Assembly (NCBI GenBank): GCA_905147135.1
Contig: LR990040.1
Span: 25,371,857 to 25,435,856, forward strand
DNA from: Blastobasis lacticolella
Lineage: Eukaryota; Arthropoda; Insecta; Lepidoptera; Blastobasidae
Reading direction: 5' to 3'
DNA: 64,000 bases
The notes beneath the pieces were generated by a model, which made no database searches, had not been told where the DNA came from, and was given only the letters and a program-made list of their open reading frames with translations. The translations under genes were made by a program, and so were the position numbers. Shown here in pieces: positions 54,761 through 64,000 of the stretch; position 1 is the stretch's first letter, and the number at the start of each line of letters is the position of its first letter.

Positions 54761-55017
54761 CAGTTTATAATAATGTTATATAATTAAAAAAGATATTATA
54801 AAAGTGCAGAACCGCATGTGGCAAGGCGATAATGCTTCATGGCTGTAATCATGCTGGCTACCTTATCCTTTAAACCGGAAAACATGATTTGCTGGGCGTA
54901 TGAAACAATAGACATTATGACCAGTCATAAAACGCGAAATGTCAAATAGAACATAGACAAATACATTTTACATAGGTCAAAAATTGATAAGAGATATCCT
55001 ATCTCGAATAACATATT

Positions 55018-55223
55018 TAAGGCCTTGCCACATACAAAGCTCGGCGCGAGCGCGGCGTGAGCGCGGTGCGATATTTGCTAGGCAACCACCGCGCGGCGCG
55101 ATAGTTGCTAGGCAACCATCGCGCGGCGCGTTATTTGCTAGGCAACCATCGCGCGGCGCGATGGTTGCCTAGCAAATATCGCACCGCGCTCGCGCCGAGC
55201 TTTGTATGTGGCAAGGCCTTTAA
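55018..55223. mobile_element. Palindromic MITE with internal GC-rich tandem repeat
   Basis: Ends TTAAGGCCTTGCCACATACA and its reverse complement pair through AAGCTCGGCGCGAGCGCGG to TGCGATATTTGCTAGGCAAC; the left arm has one 11-base duplication (CGTGAGCGCGG). The interior holds three copies of GTTGCTAGGCAACCATCGCG + CGGCGCGAT. TTAA flanks fit a piggyBac-type target. Open frames over the repeat give RQPSRGA-type strings and are not genes. Confidence 0.8.
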
Positions 55224-56138
55224 TCCTATATACATAATTCACGATCTTAAAAAGTTCATAATATAATTTGAGTAATTATAAAGTTATGTGGTCAATTTAG
55301 TACAACTTTGTCGTTTCAACTGTAGCGAACACCCTCATTCAGAGTCGGACATCATCATCATCAGCCTATACTAGTATACTGCTGGACTTAGACCTCCCCC
55401 AATGGTCGCCAATGCACCCTGTCCTCGGCTCACCGCATCCAGCATCCACCTGCAGCTGCCCGCGAATCGATGGCCAAGTCCATCTGGCCAGAGTTGGTCA
55501 ACTTCACATAATCAACAGCCCGCTCATAACAGGCCATTGCTGGACTTGACCCTTGTCCACACTGCATGGCCCTAAACTTCACGGTTGGCAGACGGGTTGG
55601 GGATCGCAGGCAGACTCCAAAATTTTATTTTTCTTTGTCTTATTAATGGACGTGGGTTCTTACTAATAGATGGTCTGCCTGTATGACCCGGCATTGGATC
55701 ATGGAGTTTTCGTCTATAAAATAAATGTGAAAGAGCTAACAGGGGACGGACGAGGTGAACTTTCATAGAGTACCAGCCGGCTGGTTATGCACTCTAACAG
55801 ATCCACCCCCTTGGGACTACCTATTATATAGTCAGGGAGGCGTTTCAGGCTTCATCGGATGCGACATCCCATGGGAGGGGGTGTGCACTAAAAAGTGGTG
55901 AAATAGGAGAGGAGTTTGTATTGGGAACTTGCTCGTCGAGGTTTTAACCGCTCGGTAGCGCCATCGTCTGCGTTGCGTACCTTCGTACAAGTTGAGGATA
56001 TGTTGGTTCACGCGGACGAAGTCGCAGGCAACAGTTAGATTGATTTCCTATCACTATACCATTAGATTTTATATTATTATTAGATTAATAACCTATTTAA
56101 TAAAGAAATTTTAATGTTTTGTATTTTTATATTTACAG
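55224..56138. other. Interspersed repeat fragment, then intron-like DNA
   Basis: 55,355-55,790 carries CTGGACTTAGACCTCCCCCA and TTCACGGTTGGCAGACGGG, a dispersed lepidopteran repeat also seen at 9.7-10.1 and 43.6 kb. From 55,900 the DNA is unassigned. It ends in TTTATATTTACAG, a splice acceptor. No earlier odorant receptor exon was found here. Confidence 0.5.
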
Positions 56139-56240
56139 TTGAGTTCGTTTGTTGACTTTATGTCGACAGTAGTGTATGTGATGTGTGTGCTGTGGGAGAT
56201 TTTCCTTTACTGCTTCTACGGAAACGATCTTAATGTCGAG
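56139..56240 (+). CDS. Odorant receptor, exon near the C-terminus (first of two seen)
   Basis: A 34-codon exon in phase 0, bordered by TTTACAG and GTTAGT. It reads SSFVDFMSTVVYVMCVLWEI, then FLYCFYGNDLNVE. This is transmembrane helix 6 and the following loop of insect odorant receptors (7-helix, inverted topology, odour-gated ion channel with Orco). F.YC..G....E is the expected signature. No other exon upstream of it lies in the window. Confidence 0.75.
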
Positions 56241-56647
56241 GTTAGTAATTGATTACATGTTTAATTTTTTGTCGAATTTTGTTGTATGTATTGTTCATTT
56301 GCCTGATCACCCTCGTAGTACAAAATCATCTATAAGGAATAGCGGATGTTTCTAGGCAGGAATGCTCTAACTTGGCAAAACGAGCAAAATTTATGTCAAA
56401 TTTCGCCAAACTGTAATTAATCTGTTTCAACATTTAGTATCTATTAAGAGTGGCGCTGCTGTTGTCTCTCGACTAGCTATATACTTAGCTAATGTTTGTA
56501 GTTCCTCTTAAAACCACAGGACTTTAAATATAAATCGCTGTCTAGTGGATTTACTGCGTAGTTTGTTTGTTTACAGAAGAAGAAGTAAAAAGGGTTAAAG
56601 AAAAAAGAGTTAAAGAGTATACCTACATATCTTATTTACTTTTTCAG

Positions 56648-56757
56648 AGTACAGCCCTATTAGACTTCGCGTACATGATGGATTGGGAGCAGCTGCCACT
56701 ATCCCAGCGCAGGATCTTCATTATCTTCATGGAGACACTGAAGCAGCCCATATTAGG
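56648..56757 (+). CDS. Odorant receptor, next exon (second of two seen)
   Basis: After TTTTTCAG the exon reads STALLDFAYMMDWEQLPLSQ, RRIFIIFMETLKQPILG and ends at a GGGTAGG donor in phase 2. S..L..A.Y...W......RR..... M...K.P...G is the conserved penultimate part of insect odorant receptors. The intron to exon 1 is 407 bases, normal for the family. The last exon (K..PLS...) is not in the following 7 kb, where a pogo element and LINEs lie, so the gene is either split by a very long last intron or broken. It is the only host gene I can support in this window. Confidence 0.75.
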
Positions 56758-57120
56758 GTAGGGAGGGGGAATAGCGCTCACTGGGTAATGGCGCTCACCT
56801 CTGTAACTGTGTCAAAATGGAACGTAGCTACACGCCACGTTGCGTGGGGAGGGGGCCTCTAATACACAGCGATGCAAACGGACAGTCAGCTCGCGTCATG
56901 CGACCGTGAAGTGCGTTTCTTCGTTCGCGGCCGCGCGGATTAAATTTTTGGTTAGGTGTTTTTTGTCGGTAAGTCCAAAACTTTAATGGTTATTTAATTA
57001 TTAAATTTACTTTTCTGACAATAAAACTATTCTATTTTGTGATAATGCAATAAATTTTCAACAATCGTGTATGATTTTTTTAATATTTCAAATTAATTAC
57101 ATAACGACCGTTTGGGTTTG
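56758..57120. other. Intron or 5' end of the pogo element
   Basis: Right after the odorant receptor donor lies GGGGGAATAGCGCTCACTGG, with a second GGCGCTCACC, and GC-rich DNA at 56,880-56,950. It could be the left terminus of the pogo transposon, but I found no clear matching right terminus. Confidence 0.35.
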
Positions 57121-58662
57121 ATCAAAGCAGCAAAACAGCTGGATTGGATTGGATATACGCCTTTATAAGACGCAATCCTTCAGTTTCTATACGCAAAGCT
57201 GAAGCGACAAGCTTAAACAGAATTTCTGCTTTCAACAAACGAGAAATAACACATTTCTATGATAAACTTGGCGACTTAATGAAAAAAAAAATGTTTATTC
57301 CCAACAACATTTACAATGTTGTCGAAACTGGTATCACCACGGTGACAAACCCAGGAATAGTGCTCGCCGAAAAAGGACAAAGAAGAGTCGGATCTGTTAC
57401 AAGCGGCGAACGAGGAAGCAACATAACAGTTATGTGTGCGATGAGTGCAGCCGGAAATTTCATACCGCCCATGTTTATTATTCCCAGACAAAGAATGACG
57501 CCTGGAAAAGATGGACCAGCTGGTGCATTATACACCAATTCTAAAAATGGCTGGATGAACGAAGACTTATTTGTCACTTGGCTCAAACATTTCGCAGCAT
57601 TTGCTAAGCCTACCCAAAAATCACATGTGTTGTTAATTCTGGACAATCACAGCAGTCACATTTCCCTTCAAGCTTTTAATTTTTGCAAGGAAAACCACAT
57701 CACAATGCTTTCGATTCTACCACACAGTTCTCACAGAACACAGCCGCTGGATGTGTCTTTTTATGGGCCGCTGAAAGCTGCTTATAGGCATGAATATAAC
57801 AGGCACATGAAGACACATTTAATGTCTAAAATAACTCCATACGATGTTGTAGGTCTTTTCAATAAAGCATACGTAGTAGTTGCGAATATAAGTAAAGCAG
57901 AATCGGGATTTCAAGCCACGGGAATTTACCCATTGAACCCAAATGTTTGCACTGATCAAGATTTTCTGGCAGCGTCGCTGGGGGCACAAGAATCAGAACA
58001 AATCGCTGAAAACCAAGACCCAAATGTCCAGAATTTTTAAGATGCGCAGCCTGATGGTACAGCCATAATTTTAGGACATACACACATCTTCTTTGGCAGG
58101 ACCATCAAATAAGGATCAATGCTCTAAATCTGTTCTGGCAGTTGCTTGTAACCAAGAACTAGTTGGTGAGCTAAGAACTCCGGTATCCTTTGCTGCTATA
58201 GCAACGACACCAACTATTGCACCATCATGTAAGCCAGGTCAAAGAAAGCGAAAACAACATGCTACCATATTAACTGCGACTCCTATGAAAATTATTTTAG
58301 AGGATAAAGAAAAGAAAAAAATAGCGAAACTCAATAAGACTGGAAAAGATGATAAATCAAGACCAAAAAAAGATGTCAAAGAAAAGAAGAACAAACATAT
58401 GAAACAAAAATCTTATAAGAGAAAATTTTTACAAGAAAGTTCTTCAGAGAGTGAAGATGAAGAGCACTTTTGCGACGATGACAGTGATGACGAAATGAAT
58501 GTAGATGATGAAAATTTTAACAAATGTATTATTTGCGAAGAATTTGGAAAAAATAACGAGTTGTGGTATCGCTGCACCATCTGCGGCCTGTGGGCTCATG
58601 CTATATGTTCAGGGTGGGATTCGCCAGATGGATACATCTGTGATTTATGTGTCCAAAAATAA
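57121..58662 (+). pseudogene. pogo/Tigger-like transposase with C-terminal PHD-type zinc finger
   Basis: Opens in the second half of the HTH region (DWIYAFIRRNPSVSIRKAEA), with the N-terminal helix-turn-helix missing. The DDE core reads IYNVVETGITTV, LLILDNHSSH, LPHSSHRTQPLDVSFYGPLK. The first should be NVDETG: GTC at 57,321-57,323 replaces GAC, so the first catalytic Asp is lost. The second and third Asp remain. After a stop at 58,038 a shifted frame (58,093-58,662) gives a Lys/Ser/Asp-rich linker and CIICEEF...WYRCTICGLWAHAIC...CDLC, a PHD-type zinc finger as in insect pogo transposases. It cannot be active. Confidence 0.8.
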
Positions 58663-59432
58663 AATATTACTATTTCTTATTTGTTTTACAGATAATAATT
58701 ATAATTATTTTATATTATATTATAATAATTGAAGTTGATTTGACATCGAAGACTTTACTATATTTGTTAAATTGAAAAAGGCTTATCTTACGTACAAATA
58801 AGGATAATTGATGCTAATTTGTGGTTGTAGACTTTACTTTTATTGTATAAGATTGATCTCATTAACATTTCTTCAATTAACTTCCCCTTCAATTAGGGGC
58901 GTTAGTGCGCGCAAGTAAACATTCGATCCCGTAATTAAATTTGTTATAAATAGTTTTTGCAATATTTCTGCACTATATTTACCACGAAATTAATAAGTAG
59001 TGTGTGTCTATACCGCACAAATAAAGTTCATGTGATACTCGAAGTAAATAGAAGTAAAATCTTAAAAATAAAAATATAAGTGAATGCCGCAAGAAAAAGG
59101 ACTTTAACTCGTATATAATCAAAAATAAGTGAATGATTCGAACAAAGTATTTGTTTATCTGTGTCTCGACATACACGAAACAGGATTGCCTTCTTAAATG
59201 GATTTAAAGGTTTGATCAGTTTCAATACACATATCCTAAATTCATACCTATATTTTCAAATTCTTAACGGTTGGCGCGCGAGACGACGCTCAACGCAGCG
59301 AGACGGGGCGCGGCCAAATTCGTGAGAAATTAACGCCATCTATCATAGAGTTGCTGAACTGAAACAATAATAGGATAATCCCCTAGATATTTTTTATTCT
59401 GTTGACGCCACAGGATTCATAGGGGGCATAAG
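58663..59432. other. AT-rich DNA between pogo and LINE
   Basis: No gene. The stretch at 59,265-59,400 (GGTTGGCGCGCGAGACGACG, then ACGCCATCTATCATAGAG) is likely the 5' untranslated region of the next LINE. The pogo right terminus was not found. Confidence 0.4.
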
Positions 59433-60539
59433 ATGTCTTCTTCTACAATAAATAAATGTGCGAACTGCCGTAACTCACTGCCCAGGCGAGAATATCTTCG
59501 CTGTGAGAAATGTAAGTTGTGCTTTGACTTAGACTGCGCTAATGTTAGTAGCAAACGATTCAATCTAATGGAAATGGAAAAAATATGTAAATGGAAATGC
59601 TCCGACTGTAAAAAAATAAAAGCACCCACCACAAACAGCCTAATCCCTATGGAGAATCATAAAATGATTACGGGGTATAACAGTAGTGGTCTTGAAGAGA
59701 ATCAGGTTGCAACTCCAATCTCAAAATCATACCCTCTAAATAAACAAATTACACCAGCGCTGAAAACATTCGACTCTATTGCATTGGGAGAAATAGAAAT
59801 GTTTTGCAGTGAGCTAAAGGCTATTCGCTTGGAAATGAGCAAGTTTCGCACCGTCATGTCTGACGTATCCGCTGCAATTACGGCGCAAAATGTACGTATC
59901 GAAGCATTATAAGCTAGGATAGATTCTCTGGAAAATAATGAAAATCATCAATGTGAAATAACAACCTTGGAGTCTACTGTCATGCAATTAAAAGCGGAAA
60001 TTCAAGATCAAGACCAGGAAATGCTGGTAAACGACCTCGAAATAGCAGGATTATCGGAAACGGTCAACGAGAATACTATACACATTGTCTTAGCTGTCTC
60101 GAAAAAACTAGGCGTTGATCTGGATGAGCGAGATATCGTGAGCGCAGAGCGCGCTGGACTTCCCCGCGCCCTGGTTGAAGGCGGACCTACGCCTAAGCCG
60201 AGGCCCTTGGCTGTGAAGTTGGCACGCCGCGCGCAACGCACCGCGCTTGTCCAGGCCGCACGAGTTCGACGAAATATTACTACAGAAGGTTTGGGATTGC
60301 AAGGACCGGCTCGCACGTTTTATGTAAACGAGCGCCTGACTAACTACAACAGGCAACTATTCCAAAAGACGCGCGAAGTATCTACACGCCTGAAATGGAA
60401 ATACGTGTGGACTCGCGAAGGGAAAGTCTTCGCTCGACAAGAGTCCGGTACACCGCGGCACCGACTACGATCAGAGGCTGACTTTGAATGGGTTTTTGGC
60501 AATGTCAATGTTAGCTCTGGTACTACTCCTAAACAATGA
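59433..60539 (+). pseudogene. LINE ORF1: PHD-like zinc finger protein with one nonsense codon
   Basis: ATG at 59,433. A zinc finger (CANCRNSL, CEKCKLCFDLDC, CKWKCSDC) occupies about residues 9-55. A coiled coil follows at 125-215, then a chaperone-like region (VSAERAGLPRAL, LAVKLARRAQRTALVQAAR, YVNERLTNYNRQLF, KWKYVWTREGKVFARQE). A single in-frame TAA at 59,910-59,912 divides it; the same frame goes on without other damage to 60,537. This is the typical ORF1 of the clade, slightly decayed. Confidence 0.8.
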
Positions 60540-60902
60540 TTTAATGGGTAATTTAATTTTTTTATATAATTTTCATTATGTAAAAATATGGTTTATATAC
60601 CCGTTACACACTTTATTACTTGCTTTGCATTACGTCATGTTTATTACTTGTTTAAGAATGTTTTATCTATATCATTATAGCGACGGTTTAACCAATAGTA
60701 ACTGGATAGTTCCTTATAATCCTAGTCTATTTAACTCTGTAGATATATGTACCTACCGTTTTTCAAAATGTCAAGTCACAATGGCATACTACCACAAAGA
60801 TATTATAAATAATAAATATAATATTTATTGGTTTTTATACACAATGATAAAGTACTTTCCTTCAATGTCAAATTCGTTATGTATTATCTGCAATCATTAT
60901 AA
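60540..60902. other. ORF1-ORF2 spacer of the LINE
   Basis: AT-rich, 360 bases. A 140-codon frame overlaps it (60,484-60,906), but it is hydrophobic low-complexity sequence without a recognised domain, so I do not call it a gene. Confidence 0.5.
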
Positions 60903-61940
60903 ATGACCCAATTTAAAAGAGTGTGTTTGAAGTTGGGATTGCTAAATGTTAGATCGTTAAATACAGGTCGTGATGAGTTGGCAACTACTATACAAAGACA
61001 TAAATTAGACATCTTAGCACTAAATGAAACATGGTTAAGGGAAGGGGAACAAAACTTTGCACCGTTGATACCTGGTTATCAGCTGAAACATAGAAGTAGA
61101 AAATCAAATACCAGAGGAGGAGGTGACGGTTTTCATGTGCGAAAAGAATTGCGAGTGCGTGTCAAACCTCATCCTGAATCTCCTCACGAACAAATGTGGC
61201 TGGAACTTAATGTGCCGGGCTGCGGTAGTTTTGCTATTGGAACAGCTTATAGACCTGAAGCGATATCATTATCAGTAGCAATTTCAGCCATAAATGAATC
61301 CATAAGCCACTTTCGGTATTGTAAACATATATTCTTGTTAAGTGATTTCAATTGTGACTTAATGAAATTAGACAGAAATAAATCAGATGAACTCTTAACA
61401 TTTTTTAAGCAGCGTAGTTTTGAGCAAATTGTAGACGTACCAACACGTATTTACGGACACAAGTGCGACTCTTATAGATTTGATTGCAACCGATTCACCA
61501 TCTCTATGTAAAAATGTATCTGTATATCATAATCCTAGTCTAAGTGATCATGGTCTAATTGTCTGTGAACTAAACATTAAAAAAATCAAACAAGTTCCAA
61601 CAATGATAACTAAGCGTTCACTGAATAAAATCAATCTAGAAGAATAAAAAAAAGACCTTAATATGTTGCCTTGGTATAATATTTTATTACAATCAGATAT
61701 TAATTTAAAATAGAAAGTTTCAATACTTATTTGTTGGCTTTGTTTGATAAGCATGCTCCTATAAAAACGTTTAAAGTCAGGCATAGGCCCACACCTTGTG
61801 TAACTGATACTGTTAAATACATGATGTCTTTACGCGACTCAGCCTTTAAAAAAGCTCATTTCACACAAAAAGACAGCCATAAAAATTATTATAAACAACT
61901 CAGAAATGTCGTAAATAGTGCCCTAGATAAAGAAAAACAA
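60903..61940 (+). pseudogene. LINE ORF2: endonuclease and linker, truncated
   Basis: Starts KLGLLNVRSLNTGRDELATT, then LALNETWL, GTAYRPE, FLLSDFNCDLM, the AP-like endonuclease. A frameshift near 61,490 leads to PSLSDHGLIVCEL, which supplies the catalytic His. Stops follow near 61,645 and 61,710, then DKHAPIKTFKVRHRP and YKQLRNVVNSALDKEKQ, the linker before the reverse transcriptase. The reverse transcriptase is missing because another LINE inserted at this point. Confidence 0.75.
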
Positions 61941-64000
61941 GGTTATTTTATTTATTTTTATTTATTTATTTAACAATTTATTGTACACAAGAAAATTAAA
62001 GATATAGTACAAATTAGATATTAGACAACAGGCACTACTTATCTCTAAAAATAAATCTCTTCCAGCAGGCCTACAAAAAGAGAGATATGATAAATATACG
62101 CAGATACGACGTGCACAATAATTATATACTATAAATAAATACATACATAATATTCTATACATACTAATAGGTATATATGAATAAAATAAACATATACTAT
62201 ATCAATACATAATCTATATTAAGGCATTGTAATACGTCTAGGCACACTGAGATAGATAGTGATCCTTTACACGCTTTTTAAATATATGGATGGATTGGCT
62301 GTCACGCACTTCGTGCGGAAGAGAATTCCACAGTCTTGCTGCATGAACAGTGAAGGAATAGGAAAGGAAGTCGGAATGGTGAGCAGGAATTGTTAGCAAC
62401 GATCTTACGCTAGAACGACAAGGCTTATCTTGTGGACGGGCAAAGTGAAACCGTTCACAGAGGTATGAGGGAGCGGGAGAGATATACAGGACTTTATAAA
62501 GGGTGGATAGGATATGAGCATTCCTGCGTAGGCGGATTGGGAGCCATTTGAGCTGTTTTCGGTAATTTGAAATATGGTCATATTTGCGCAATCCATAAAT
62601 AAATCGGATACATAAATTTTGAAGGCGCTCCAATTTGTTCAATATCTCCTCAGTGGCATCCAAGTAGCAGGAGTCAGCGTAATCAAGAAGAGGAAGAAGA
62701 AGAGTTTGGACCAGAGAGATTTTAGTTTTGAAAGGTAAGAAACTTTGGAGGCATTTGAGAGAGTGAAACGAGTAATGTATTCTCTTGCTGACCTCATTGA
62801 CGTGAGATACCCAGGACAAATTTGAATCAAATACGAGGCCAAGATTCTTTGCAGATTTGCTCAGTGGGATTGGAATTCCATCGTATGTAATTTGCGGGAC
62901 ACCAGTGACATTACCAAGCTGCCTACACATATACGGGCTTCCGATGATAAGAGCCTGAGACTTTTTGGGGTTAACAAGCAAGCCAAACGATTCAGCCCAG
63001 GCAGATATACGCTGCAAATCATTATTAATGCAGGCAAAAGCATCTTCAATGTCTGTAATTTTAAAGTGGTGGTAAACCTGCAAGTCGTCTGCATAGAGAT
63101 GAAAATTGGAGGAAATGACTGAGGTAACCGTGTTGATAAAAATTGAAAATAGGAGAGGTGAAAGAACGCCACCCTGCGGCACACCCGCAACGAGATCACA
63201 CCAATCCGAGAAGACCTCATCAGAGCGGACCCGCTGCAGGCGACCGCGAAGGTACGAAGCGAACCATGCTACCACAGAAGGAGATATGTTAAGAGAGCGA
63301 AGAATAGCAAGAAGAACATCAAAGTCTACAGAATTGAAGGCACTGCTAAAGTCAAGCAATGTTAGAATGGTAAGAGACTTATTTTCCATCGCAAAGCGGA
63401 TATCATCAGTGACTTTTAGCAGTGCTGTTACGGTACTGTGCCCTGGTCGGAAGCCAGATTGGAAAGGAGAAAGTAGACAGTTTGATGACAGGTACTGCGT
63501 GAGCTGACTGTGGATAATGTGCTCTAGGACCTTTGAGAGGAATGGTAATAGTGATATGGGACGAAAATCAGAAAAGGAAACGGGTTTGGATGTTTTAGGA
63601 AGGGGGACAACGTTAGCAAGTTTCCAAGCTGACGGGAAAGAACTCGTTACCAGCGAATGGTTAAATAAATGTGTGAGAACAGGTAGGAGTTCAGGAAGGA
63701 GGAAGGAAATCATGCGTGGACAAAGGTTATCATTACCCACAGCAGTAGAAGAGATAGCAAGAATGTGCTTCTTAACATCCTCCTCCGAAACAGGCGTGAA
63801 ACAGAATGAGGTACAAAGAGGGAGTGGGTAACTACTGATCTGGGCTATGGTTTGAGCTTTAATGTTAGAGTCCAGAATGACAGGTGGTGAAGAGAAGTGG
63901 GTATTTAGTTAATTTAAATCAATAGAGCCCTCACAGGTTACTGTGGATTTCCCCACACCTAATGACCTAAGGAAAGACCAAACTTTTGCAGGAGCTGAGC
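61941..64000 (-). mobile_element. Jockey-type LINE, minus strand, runs off the window
   Basis: The 3' end is an (AAATA)n-type tail on the minus strand (TATTTTATTTATTTTTATTT at 61,944). A 3' untranslated region follows to 62,237, then ORF2 up to the right edge. It lies inside the plus-strand LINE. Confidence 0.85.
62238..64000 (-). pseudogene. LINE ORF2: reverse transcriptase and C-terminal domain, one stop, partial at edge
   Basis: 500 codons are open from an internal Met at 63,740: LANVVPLPKTSKP, DFRPISLLPFLSKVLEH, LTLLDFSSAFNSVDFD, GVPQGGVLSPLLF, FHLYADDLQVYH (core near 63,090), then LDYADSCYLD and YSFTVHAARLWNSLP. The frame goes on upstream without an indel (FCFTPVSEEDVKKHILAIS) but has an in-frame TAA at 63,909-63,911; beyond it FLRSLGVGKSTVTC matches the linker of the LINE at 29.9 kb. 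The 5' remainder is outside the window. One stop is the only damage seen. Confidence 0.8.

Larger units (their letters stand above)
59433..61940 (+). mobile_element. Jockey-type LINE, plus strand, cut by another LINE
   Basis: ORF1 and the first part of ORF2 in order. It ends abruptly at about 61,940 where the A-rich tail of a minus-strand LINE begins, so its 3' part probably continues beyond the right edge of the window. Confidence 0.8.

Noticed and set aside
54984..55172. Repeated RQPSRGA protein
   Set aside because: It is a chance frame through the MITE tandem repeat.
60484..60906. 140-codon hydrophobic protein between LINE ORF1 and ORF2
   Set aside because: It is AT-driven low-complexity sequence, overlaps ORF1 and has no family signature.

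Overview
The window is animal nuclear DNA, most likely from a moth or butterfly (Lepidoptera). The evidence is AT-rich sequence, spliced genes with GT-AG introns, two tRNA-derived SINE families with clear A and B boxes, RTE/BovB-, CR1- and jockey-like LINEs, Harbinger, pogo and Helitron elements, many GTAGGTAC/CTACCTAC runs, and two exons that read as an insect odorant receptor. There is no bacterial-type operon, CRISPR array, rRNA or true tRNA gene. Apart from the odorant receptor exons, nearly everything recognisable is mobile DNA, much of it nested or duplicated in inverted orientation.

Layout. 0-2.1 kb: undefined repeat DNA and a retroelement C-terminal fragment. 2.2-7.7 kb: a tandem array of a 1,507-bp unit with a long hairpin in each full unit. 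8.0-8.4 kb: a MITE-like inverted repeat. 10.25-19.2 kb: an inverted duplication with Harbinger transposase exon remnants at its outer ends; one arm was split by a 4.5-kb LINE whose ORF2 is intact (985 codons), the other arm keeps the uninterrupted site. 21.7-33.9 kb: one decayed Helitron/Helentron (cysteine-peptidase-like N-terminus, zinc finger, Rep, Pif1-like helicase), interrupted by a LINE plus a SINE and then by a second LINE. 34.4-42.2 kb: a second, larger inverted duplication whose two halves each carry degenerate pieces of a Bicaudal-D-like coiled-coil gene. 44.2-54.2 kb: a Harbinger element (Myb-like gene on +, transposase on -) followed directly by a second copy lacking the 5' end. 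55.0-55.2 kb: a palindromic MITE. 56.1-56.8 kb: two odorant receptor exons. 57.1-58.7 kb: a pogo/Tigger transposase with a mutated first catalytic Asp. 59.4-64 kb: two jockey-like LINEs in opposite orientation, one inserted in the other and running off the right edge.

How it fits together. None of the coding units forms a pathway; the window records successive insertions. Nesting gives relative ages: Helitron before its internal LINEs and SINE; the Harbinger-derived inverted duplication probably before the CR1-like LINE; the 3' end of Harbinger copy A before or with the duplication that made copy B; the plus-strand LINE at 59.4 kb before the minus-strand LINE that cut it. The most unusual material is the Bicaudal-D-bearing inverted duplication at 34.4-42.2 kb, and a set of short perfect hairpins (23.0, 48.8 and 50.2 kb) that look newly formed from neighbouring sequence. 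All assignments come from reading the sequence and recalled family features; no search was run.
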